Assembly: GCA_009843565.1 (NCBI GenBank)
Contig: VYDF01000122.1
Coordinates: 1-9,986, forward strand
Length of the DNA: 9,986 nt
Direction of reading: 5' to 3'
DNA from: Acidimicrobiia bacterium
GTDB taxonomy: Bacteria > Actinomycetota > Acidimicrobiia > Acidimicrobiales > Bin134
Of this stretch, positions 5,414 to 9,986 are shown one piece after another. A program made the translations under genes and the position numbers. Every line of letters begins with the position of its first letter. Position 1 is the stretch's first letter. The notes under the pieces were generated by a model. The model was not told the origin of the DNA. It did no database searches and saw only the letters and a list, made by a program, of their open reading frames with translations.

Positions 5414-5794
5414 ATGAGCCAGCTACCCAACATCGTTGGTTCTGAGACCGACGTGAGAGTCCTAATTTGTCGTGACTGTTGCTGTGGTACCGAGTGGAAG
5501 CACCCCATGACCGATCACGACGAGCAGGTCGACGCTATTTCGGCGGTGGCTCGGGCACGCGTCGTTGGCTGCGTAAACGAGTGCGCGTACTCCAACGTCG
5601 TGATCGTGCGCTCCGGCCACGGGCAAACGGTGTGGCTCGGTGGGATCGACAACCCCGCTGTCACTTCTGCTCTGTGCGAGTGGCTCAGTGCCGGTGCCTC
5701 ATACCCGCCACCTCAGGTCCTTCAGTCAAGACTCATCGCTCACCGGACAGGCGAGCCATGCGAAATCCGATTGCCGTCAACCTCGCGCCGCTAA
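5414..5794 (+). CDS. Small thioredoxin-like (2Fe-2S) ferredoxin-domain protein
   Basis: A 126-residue protein starting MSQLPNIVGS. GTG 5453 is a possible later start just before the conserved VRVLICRDCCCGT. Cysteines are at 19, 22, 23, 24, 53, 57, 88 and 116. The C19-x4-C24 region together with C53-x3-C57 (GCVNECAYSNVVIV) resembles the thioredoxin-like ferredoxin arrangement, which ends in C-x3-C. A conserved WLGG follows at 74-77, and the helix C-E-W-L (88-91) is typical of this actinobacterial family. It begins 13 nt after the ATPase stop and ends the importer operon. It may therefore supply electrons to release iron from an imported chelate, or act as an iron/redox carrier. The role is inferred from position, while the Fe-S domain is supported by the cysteine layout. 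The extra C22/C23 pair is unusual for a simple plant-type cluster. Confidence 0.75.
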   Translation: MSQLPNIVGSETDVRVLICRDCCCGTEWKHPMTDHDEQVDAISAVARARVVGCVNECAYSNVVIVRSGHGQTVWLGGIDNPAVTSALCEWLSAGASYPPPQVLQSRLIAHRTGEPCEIRLPSTSRR

Positions 5795-5795
5795 T

Positions 5796-5833
5796 ACGGC
5801 TCGCGATACGGGCGGATGGGTGGGCCGAGCCGT
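5796..5833. terminator. Candidate bidirectional terminator between importer operon and Fur gene
   Basis: ACGGCTCG (5796-5803) and CGAGCCGT (5826-5833) form a perfect 8-bp stem with a 22-nt G-rich loop. It occupies almost the whole 44-nt gap between two convergent stop codons. There is no T tract, as is common in high-GC actinobacteria. The position between convergent genes supports a terminator role for both strands. Confidence 0.45.
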
Positions 5834-5838
5834 GGCGA

Positions 5839-6282
5839 TTAAGTGCAGTTGGGACAGGTTCCGAACACATCAAGCCGATGGGAGTTCGATTGGAACCCGG
5901 TCGTGCTCAGCGCCTCGTCGAGTGCTGCCTCAAGACTGTGTTCGGCCGCAGCAGGCATGAAAAAGTCGTCAACCCCACCACACACGGTGCAAATGGTGTG
6001 GTGGTGGTGGCCGATGATGTCAACGGAGAACTCGTAGCGAGTCGAGTCGTCGACTCCGGCGACACGTCGCACGACGCCCACGCTTTCGAGGTCGGCCATG
6101 TTTCGATAAAGCGAGCTTTGCGTCAGGCTAGGACGCAGTTCCAGAATCTCAGGGACAGTTGCCGGCCGACCGGCGCGAAGGAGGAGTTCCACGAGTTCCC
6201 GCCGGCCCTTGGTGTAGAGCTGGCCGGCTTCACGAAGGCGGGCCGATATCAACTCGTGGGTATCGACAAGCCGCGGGCCCAT
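5839..6282 (-). CDS. Fur-family metal-responsive repressor (Fur or Zur)
   Basis: A 147-residue protein of normal Fur length. The N-terminal winged helix spans about 20-75 (ATVPEILELRPSLTQSSLYRNMADLESVGVV). The dimerisation domain has RYEF, a GHHHHTICTVCG segment with His92-95 and Cys98/Cys101, and a terminal CPNC (Cys143, Cys146). Two CxxC pairs make the usual structural zinc site, and the histidine run belongs to the sensory site. Whether it senses Fe, Zn or another metal cannot be decided. The start is ATG 6282, with AGGA 8 nt upstream; that AGGA is part of a TAGGAT hexamer that could instead be a leaderless -10. It converges on the importer operon, and its likely target is the Fur box at 2359-2377. 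The 105-nt gap (6283-6387) to the upstream exporter gene shows no terminator, so read-through from the cmtR-like operon is possible. Confidence 0.92.
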   Translation of the reverse strand: MGPRLVDTHELISARLREAGQLYTKGRRELVELLLRAGRPATVPEILELRPSLTQSSLYRNMADLESVGVVRRVAGVDDSTRYEFSVDIIGHHHHTICTVCGGVDDFFMPAAAEHSLEAALDEALSTTGFQSNSHRLDVFGTCPNCT

Positions 6283-6387
6283 CGGCTCATCCTACTGAAC
6301 CGCCCTGTGTTCCTTGACCTTGGCTTGTCGTCGACCGTCACCTAACACTGGGTCGGGAAACGCCCATATTGAGAGCAGCCGATGGCG

Positions 6388-7062
6388 TCAGCAACACGCG
6401 CATGGCGCTGAACAACTCGGCGCGGCTTGGGCAGGGACACAGCAGTCGTGGCCTTGCCAGGCACCGACGCCTTCTCGGGCTGCGACAGCGCCGATGACGA
6501 GCGCGGCGACTGGATCTGCCCACCACCATCCGAGAGCAGCGTTGGCGACTAGGCCCATCAACAGCACGGCTGACAGTAAGGTGCACAACCTTGTCTGGGC
6601 GGAATCGGCAACGACTGTGGCGGCCCCCATCCGACGTCCGACGGATCGCTTGAACGTCGCGAGGATGGGCATGACGATCAGCGACGCGATCGCGAGCCCC
6701 ACACCGACGCTCGACGCCTGGGGTGCACGCTGGGCGAGCAGGTCTGTGCCCGCCGTGAACCAGACCCAACCCGCGAGGGCGAAAAACGAGGTGGCAATGA
6801 GGCGCAGGGCCTGGCGTTCACATTCCTCGTTGAGTCGGGCGCGGAACTGCCAGAGGACGACGGCGGCAGAGGACACTTCGATGGCGGAGTCGAGCCCGAA
6901 CCCGATGAGTGCTGAGGAGTTTGCCGCGGCGCCCTCGCCAATGGCGACGACCGCTTCGGCACAATTCCAGGCCACGGTGAACCAGGCCAATCTCACTGCG
7001 TGGCGTCGCAATCGCTCAACGCTGTCGCCGGCGGCCATCGAGTCCGCAGAAAAAGAGGTCAC
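6388..7062 (-). CDS. Cation diffusion facilitator-like metal exporter with Cys-rich C-terminal tail
   Basis: A 224-residue membrane protein with about five to six predicted membrane segments and no cytoplasmic C-terminal CDF domain, as in the short actinobacterial 'cation transporter' branch. A likely metal site in the second segment is GFGLDSAIEV, with Asp58 and Glu62 spaced like the D-x3-D of YiiP. The fifth segment carries VVADSAQTRLC with Asp153. The end is unusual: HDCCVPAQAAPSCSAPCACC has six cysteines in 18 residues, suited to soft metals such as Cd, Pb or Zn. GTG 7062 was chosen because it overlaps the TGA of the upstream ArsR gene as GTGA. ATG 7038 is an alternative without a ribosome site, and starts further upstream would run far into the ArsR gene. 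Co-expression with a CmtR-like sensor supports heavy-metal efflux. Confidence 0.85.
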   Translation of the reverse strand: MTSFSADSMAAGDSVERLRRHAVRLAWFTVAWNCAEAVVAIGEGAAANSSALIGFGLDSAIEVSSAAVVLWQFRARLNEECERQALRLIATSFFALAGWVWFTAGTDLLAQRAPQASSVGVGLAIASLIVMPILATFKRSVGRRMGAATVVADSAQTRLCTLLSAVLLMGLVANAALGWWWADPVAALVIGAVAAREGVGAWQGHDCCVPAQAAPSCSAPCACC

Positions 7063-7385
7063 GGTTGTAGATCGCAGTGATCGGAGTCCGGTGGGGTGAG
7101 CTGGAGCGAACACAGGGTCACAAGTGCGTCAGCCAGGCGGGGATTGGCGAGTTCGTATCGGGTTCGTCGACCTTCGGGCGTGGCGGTCACTAGTCCACAA
7201 CCGCGCAGGCAGGCCAGATGGTTGCTGATGTTGGGTCGGCCGCAGTCGAGGTCATCGGCGAGTTCGGCGGGGTACGCAGGACCCGCGAGCAGGGCGATAA
7301 GAATGCGCTGCCGAGTACGGTCGGCCAAAGCCTCACCAAACCTGGCGAGCACATCAACGTCAATCGGCGCCGAGGTGGCTGTCAC
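7059..7385 (-). CDS. cmtR: CmtR-like ArsR/SmtB-family Cd/Pb-sensing repressor
   Basis: A 108-residue winged-helix repressor: FGEALADRTRQRILIALLAGPAYPAELADDL leads into the recognition segment GRPNISNHLACLRGCGLV and the wing EGRRTRYELA. Mycobacterium tuberculosis CmtR binds Cd(II)/Pb(II) through Cys57 and Cys61 in the SNHLSCLRGCG helix, plus Cys102 near the C-terminus. The same layout is present here as Cys59-x3-Cys63 and Cys104. The adjacent gene is a CDF-type exporter in place of CmtR's usual P-type ATPase partner. GTG 7385 lies 7 nt after a TATAGT hexamer, suggesting a leaderless transcript. A perfect-arm palindrome just upstream is the likely autoregulatory operator. The 3' end overlaps the exporter start by 4 bases. 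Confidence 0.88.
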   Translation of the reverse strand: MTATSAPIDVDVLARFGEALADRTRQRILIALLAGPAYPAELADDLDCGRPNISNHLACLRGCGLVTATPEGRRTRYELANPRLADALVTLCSLQLTPPDSDHCDLQP

Positions 7386-7392
7386 CCCACCA

Positions 7393-7398
7393 ACTATA
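7393..7398 (-). promoter_or_regulatory. -10 element of the cmtR-like operon (leaderless)
   Basis: The minus strand reads TATAGT, followed by TGGTGGG (7 nt) and the GTG start at 7385. This is the spacing expected when transcription begins at the start codon. The palindrome at 7400-7415 lies immediately upstream, in the -10/-35 spacer, so a bound repressor would block polymerase. Confidence 0.5.
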
Positions 7399-7399
7399 G

Positions 7400-7415
7400 T
7401 TCAGCCACGGCTGAA
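7400..7415. promoter_or_regulatory. Palindromic operator candidate for the ArsR-family repressor
   Basis: TTCAGCC-AC-GGCTGAA is a perfect 7-bp inverted repeat with a 2-nt centre. It starts 15 nt upstream of the repressor's start codon, next to its -10. The 89-nt gap (7386-7474) also leads to the oppositely oriented small gene, so the same site could affect both. Assignment to the neighbouring repressor is by position. Confidence 0.55.
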
Positions 7416-7474
7416 TCGACACAACCCTTCTTAGCGGGCAAAATGAACGCGGTAATCGGGTACGGAGGATTGTG

Positions 7475-7699
7475 ATGGATCTGTCGGAATACCTGGCGTC
7501 TACGGAGCTGGTTGACTGCACGGGTCGGGTGACGCACACGTTGACGCTGCTGCCCGACGGCATGGTCGAAGTGGTGACGGGTTCGGTCACCGCGATAGTG
7601 GATCCGCACTCGAAGTCGGTGGTGAGGCCCATCGGTGTCCGAGTTCACGACCAGGTGTTAGATCAAGCCAGTGTGCTTGCCAGGGAAGCGTTCGGCTGA
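7475..7699 (+). CDS. Small uncharacterised protein, 74 residues
   Basis: ATG 7475 is preceded at 6 nt by GGAGG (7464-7468), one of the clearest Shine-Dalgarno sites in the window. A GTG three bases earlier is in frame but less well spaced. The protein starts MDLSEYLASTELVDC and contains alternating beta-type segments (THTLTLLPDGMVEVV, SVTAIVDPHS) followed by a helix near the end (DQVLDQASVLAREAFG). There is one Cys (15) and no signal peptide or membrane segment. I do not recognise a family. It is divergent from the cmtR-like operon and 77 nt before the phosphoesterase, separated from it by a small hairpin, so any link to either is unproven. Confidence 0.6.
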   Translation: MDLSEYLASTELVDCTGRVTHTLTLLPDGMVEVVTGSVTAIVDPHSKSVVRPIGVRVHDQVLDQASVLAREAFG

Positions 7700-7700
7700 T

Positions 7701-7716
7701 CGGGCCTCGATGCCCG
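7701..7716 (+). terminator. Short hairpin after the small gene
   Basis: CGGGC (7701-7705) and GCCCG (7712-7716) form a 5-bp GC stem with a 6-nt loop directly after the stop at 7697-7699. It may be a weak terminator. There is no T tract and the stem is short. The remaining 60 bases before the phosphoesterase show no clear promoter. Confidence 0.25.
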
Positions 7717-7776
7717 CAACTAGAGCCGCGGAAACGACTGCAGGTCAGAGATTGTCGGCTATGGCACACTAAGGCC

Positions 7777-8652
7777 ATGTTCCGGGTCACCCAGTTTTCG
7801 GACCTTCACTTCAGCACCGAACCCGAGGGCGAGGCGCGCAATACCGACGATACGTGGGATGTGGTGTTTGCCGACGCCTTTGAGGCGGAAAAGCCGCTCC
7901 CCGATGTGGTGGTGCTTACCGGTGACATTGCGAATAACGGCACCGAAGCCGAGTACGCCAAGGTGGCCGGGAAGATGGCCCGCCTCCCGGTTCCCGCCAT
8001 CGTATGCATCGGCAATCACGACAAGCAGGTGCCATTCGACGCCGTATTGCCGCGGCCGGGATTGAGCAACAGTCGCACGCTGCGGGGCGGGAACTGGCTG
8101 TTCTTGTTTGCCGACTCCAACTTGGCGGGGCGGGACCAGCGCCCCGACGGCTCACTGGTGGACCGCGACGACCGGATCAAGAAGGAAGGGCGTTTCGGGG
8201 ACCGCGAGCTGATGTGGATGGCCGAGACCGTCGAGGCCAGCGACGCCGAGCATGCCTTCGTTTGGACCCACCATCCACCGGGCGCCTACGGCTTCTTCAG
8301 CAGCGGAAACTACGAGAACGAGTTCGCCCGGCTGATCGACCTGGCCCCCGCCATCAAGGGGGTCGGCGCCGGCCACACCCACACCTACACAGTGGTGGAT
8401 TGCGCCGGGCGCCCCATCCACCAGTGCCCATCGCTCTCGGTCAACATCGACTTCGAGAACTTCACCACGCTCCCGCCCGGATACCGCACCTACGAATTCT
8501 GCGACGACGGCTCGATCAACACCGAAGCGCATCTGGTGGCCGAAGATCGGTGGCCGAGCAGTGAGCTTCCCGAAATTGCCTGCCGCCTGCTACGGGGCGA
8601 GATCAGCTACTGGGAGATGCAAGAGGAGTGGCACGGCGTGCATGCCCACTAG
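7777..8652 (+). CDS. Calcineurin-like (class III cyclic-nucleotide-type) metallophosphoesterase
   Basis: A 291-residue cytosolic protein with the complete metallophosphoesterase motif set: D9-L-H11, G49-D50, G79-N80-H81-D82, H165 in WTHHPP, and G199-H200-T-H202. Together these bind a dinuclear metal centre (typically Fe/Mn/Zn). The order D-x-H, GD, GNHD, H, GHxH is that of class III phosphodiesterases such as CpdA and Rv0805, and of GpdQ-like enzymes, so the substrate may be a cyclic nucleotide or another phosphodiester. ATG 7777 has only a weak AAGG before it, and the protein begins directly with the first catalytic strand (FRVTQFSDLH). It converges on carbonic anhydrase copy 2 with a 15-nt gap. 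Residues 182-245 are duplicated as a fragment at 9256-9447, beyond that gene. Confidence 0.88.
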   Translation: MFRVTQFSDLHFSTEPEGEARNTDDTWDVVFADAFEAEKPLPDVVVLTGDIANNGTEAEYAKVAGKMARLPVPAIVCIGNHDKQVPFDAVLPRPGLSNSRTLRGGNWLFLFADSNLAGRDQRPDGSLVDRDDRIKKEGRFGDRELMWMAETVEASDAEHAFVWTHHPPGAYGFFSSGNYENEFARLIDLAPAIKGVGAGHTHTYTVVDCAGRPIHQCPSLSVNIDFENFTTLPPGYRTYEFCDDGSINTEAHLVAEDRWPSSELPEIACRLLRGEISYWEMQEEWHGVHAH

Positions 8653-8667
8653 CCGCCACTAGGCAAT

Positions 8668-9153
8668 CTACGGCTGGTACGGCAGCGACGAGTGATGCAG
8701 CACGATGCGCAACACACCGCTGGCGTCCTTCTTGTAGCCGAAGCTCTTGTCCACCTTGGTGACCTGGCTGTCCTTGTCGGTCATCGTCACCCATCCCATC
8801 CACATGGCGACGTCGCCGTCGACGAAGCTTGCCGCGGTCTCTGACTGGACGTCTCGCCATCCCTTGAGGCCGAACCCGCCGTCGAGGGGATACTCCGGGT
8901 CGTAGCCGACAAAGTAGGAAAGAGCCCCCCGTTTGGTGGGCCGGAACGTCTGCTCGCCGCTCGCCATAGTCGGCTTGAACAGCACCGGCCCCAGGTTGTA
9001 CCCGTAAACCTCATCCAGAACCCGAGAGGTGACCGCACGGGCACTATCGATCCCCTCTGCCTCGTAGGCCTGGGCAATCGCAACCAGACCGATTCCCCAG
9101 GCGTTTCGAGCCGCCGTCAACTCAGAGTCAGCGATTGGCACGGCACGCTTCAT
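8668..9153 (-). CDS. Iota-class carbonic anhydrase-like protein (COG4337 type), copy 2
   Basis: A 161-residue paralogue of the 1184-1657 protein, with the same YGYNLGPVLFKPT, YFVG and HHSSLPY landmarks. The putative active-site Thr, Tyr and Ser are all kept (62, 80 and 155 here). Aligned over 157 residues, I count 16 differences besides the start residue; 14 fall in the first 49 residues and only two in the last 108. ATG 9153 gives MKRAVPI, but its AAAGAG element is only 2 nt away. GTG 9141 aligns with copy 1's start and has GAAG 6 nt upstream, so the true protein may be four residues shorter. There is no signal peptide. It lies between the phosphoesterase and a fragment of the same phosphoesterase, so this end of the window has been rearranged by duplication. 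Confidence 0.78.
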   Translation of the reverse strand: MKRAVPIADSELTAARNAWGIGLVAIAQAYEAEGIDSARAVTSRVLDEVYGYNLGPVLFKPTMASGEQTFRPTKRGALSYFVGYDPEYPLDGGFGLKGWRDVQSETAASFVDGDVAMWMGWVTMTDKDSQVTKVDKSFGYKKDASGVLRIVLHHSSLPYQP

Positions 9154-9194
9154 TGCTCTTTGTCGGCCGCGTCGATGCCGATGAGGCTACCCGG
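8677..9194. repeat. Long direct repeat, copy 2 (carbonic anhydrase gene plus promoter)
   Basis: Gap-free counterpart of 1193-1710, in the same orientation. The 152-nt stretch 8693-8844 is identical to 1209-1360, while the gene's 5' third and leader have many substitutions. Flanking DNA on both sides is unrelated to that around copy 1. Confidence 0.9.
9184..9189 (-). promoter_or_regulatory. Candidate -10 element of carbonic anhydrase copy 2
   Basis: The minus strand reads TAGCCT, about 30 nt upstream of ATG 9153 and 42 nt upstream of GTG 9141. It is in exact register with TAGGCT of copy 1. Conservation between the copies is the main support, since no -35 is evident. Confidence 0.35.
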
Positions 9195-9255
9195 GCCCCC
9201 TAGTAGGAACCCACCCGCGTCGCCGGCTGTCGTTTTCGGCGCTGGGGCCCTGAAG

Positions 9256-9447
9256 GAGTTTGCCCGGCTGATCCACCTGGCCGCCGCCATCAAGGGGGTC
9301 GGTGATGGCCACACTCACACTTACACGGTGGTGGACAGTGCCGGGCGCCCCATCCACCAGTGCCAGTCGCTTTCGGTGAATATCGACTTTGAGAACTTCA
9401 CCACGCTCCCGCCTGGATACCGGACCTACGAATTCTGCGACGACGGG
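9256..9447 (+). pseudogene. Truncated duplicate of the metallophosphoesterase (residues 182-245 only)
   Basis: The 64 codons from GAG 9256 to GGG 9447 align without gaps to 8320-8511 of the complete gene. By my count 171 of 192 bases match, and 59 of 64 residues (Glu182 to Gly245 of the parent). Of 18 changed codons, 13 are synonymous. The fragment keeps the GHTH metal-ligand motif but lacks the DxH, GD and GNHD motifs, so it cannot be active. Homology stops sharply on both sides. The fragment sits in an open frame of 9160-9483, whose start region is unrelated and whose 3' end overlaps the neighbouring convergent gene by 15 nt. I read it as a gene remnant. Production of a short protein cannot be excluded. 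Confidence 0.85.
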
Positions 9448-9468
9448 TTCGACCTAGCAGGACGCTGG

Positions 9469-9986
9469 TTAAGGGATATGTGAGACGGCCTCAAGGTAGA
9501 TGGGGATCCCGTTGAGGATGCTCATTGCCGCAAGACTTTCGATGTCTTCGCTGGAAGAGCTGGCCAGGATGTTGCTGTTGGCTCCACCCGCGGAATTGGC
9601 TCGGTTCCAGCCCCCGGAGTGGCCCCATCCGTGGGGCAGGGCCACGGTGCCGGGCCCGACTTCGTTGCTGACCGTCACCCGAACTCGGATGGATCCAGAC
9701 GCGGAGGTGATCTCGACTTCGTCCCCTTCAGTGAGGCCGAGCTGGCGGGCGTCGTCAGAATTGACTCGGGCGGTTAGGCCGCGGCCGTCGGGCATAAGCC
9801 TGGGCACATTGTGCATCCAGGTGTTGTGGGAGCGGAGCTCGCGCATGCCGATGAGTCGGAAGGGGTAGCGCACATCGTCGGTGTGTCTTGCAAGCTTCAC
9901 GAGCTCGTCGAGCACTTCCGGTGTTGCCAGCTTCAGTTTCTTGTCAGGTGTCTGGAGCATCTCGTCGAGCTGGCCAGTGGGGAGAT
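9469..9986 (-). CDS. Molybdopterin oxidoreductase, C-terminal part (continues beyond the window)
   Basis: The last 172 codons of a minus-strand gene whose 5' part lies outside the window; the frame is open to base 9986. The visible part is the molybdopterin-dinucleotide-binding domain of the COG0243 (formate dehydrogenase/DMSO reductase-like) superfamily. It contains LQTPDKKLKLA, the family-typical RSHNTWMHNVPRL, a small beta-barrel (ARQLGLTEGDEVEITSASGSIRVRVTVS) and PGTVALPHGWGHSGGWNRANSAGGANSN, which binds the pterin. The substrate cannot be told from this part. It would need the cofactor made by mog in the same window. The stop codon region overlaps the open frame of the phosphoesterase remnant. 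Confidence 0.9.
   Translation of the reverse strand, partial: LPTGQLDEMLQTPDKKLKLATPEVLDELVKLARHTDDVRYPFRLIGMRELRSHNTWMHNVPRLMPDGRGLTARVNSDDARQLGLTEGDEVEITSASGSIRVRVTVSNEVGPGTVALPHGWGHSGGWNRANSAGGANSNILASSSSEDIESLAAMSILNGIPIYLEAVSHIP

Noticed and set aside
5479..6345. 288-codon plus-strand open frame spanning the ferredoxin and Fur genes
   Set aside because: It crosses two well-supported genes in other frames and the terminator-like stem between them, and shows no recognisable domain.
6314..7099. Long plus-strand open frame antisense to the exporter gene
   Set aside because: Its translation is low-complexity and rich in Ala/Ser/Arg/Thr with no domain. The opposite strand encodes a clear membrane transporter coupled to cmtR, so this is a GC-driven shadow.
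1184..9153. The two carbonic anhydrase copies as flanks of a composite transposon
   Set aside because: They are single genes with no transposase, no terminal inverted repeats and no target duplications. The repeat boundaries fall inside coding sequence on one side.
9160..9483. 107-codon open frame as a functional gene
   Set aside because: Only its middle matches a known domain. It lacks most catalytic motifs, its ends are unrelated sequence, and it overlaps the convergent oxidoreductase gene, so a remnant is more likely.

Overview
The window is GC-rich and gene-dense. Short intergenic gaps, 4-bp ATGA/GTGA gene overlaps, several TANNNT -10 elements placed 6-7 nt before a start codon (a leaderless-mRNA signature) and a CmtR-type ArsR regulator all fit an actinobacterium. 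An Acidimicrobiia-like lineage is my guess, not a demonstrated placement. I see no tRNA, rRNA, CRISPR array, transposase or integrase, and no gene-free stretch above 300 bases.

Layout. (1) 3-1174, + strand: the last 52 codons of a COG0523/CobW-type metallochaperone GTPase, joined by an ATGA overlap to a WD40 beta-propeller protein. (2) 1184-2336, - strand: an iota-class carbonic anhydrase-like gene (COG4337 type) and, upstream of it, mog (molybdopterin adenylyltransferase). (3) 2337-2455: a divergent control region with a near-canonical Fur box and a second, DtxR/IdeR-like nested palindrome. (4) 2424-5794, + strand: a possible leaderless 11-codon leader ORF, then a FecCD permease, a substrate-binding lipoprotein, an ATPase and a small thioredoxin-like (2Fe-2S) protein. 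This is a metal-chelate importer, most likely ferric siderophore or cobalamin type. (5) 5839-7385, - strand: a Fur-family repressor, and a CmtR-like ArsR repressor translationally coupled to a CDF-type exporter with a Cys-rich tail. (6) 7475-8652, + strand: an unrecognised 74-aa protein and a class III calcineurin-like phosphoesterase. (7) 8668-9986: a second iota-carbonic anhydrase-like gene, a truncated duplicate of the phosphoesterase, and the C-terminal part of a molybdopterin oxidoreductase that leaves the window.

How it fits together. Almost every gene concerns metals. There is a COG0523 chaperone, a chelate importer with an Fe-S partner, a Fur regulator, a Cd/Pb/Zn-type sensor with its exporter, molybdenum-cofactor synthesis and a molybdoenzyme. 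Two copies of a carbonic anhydrase class reported to work without zinc lie in the same neighbourhood. The strongest inference is a metal-economy island. The strongest direct observation is that the two carbonic anhydrase genes share a 152-nt identical tract at their 3' ends but are diverged at their 5' ends, which points to gene conversion across 7.5 kb.
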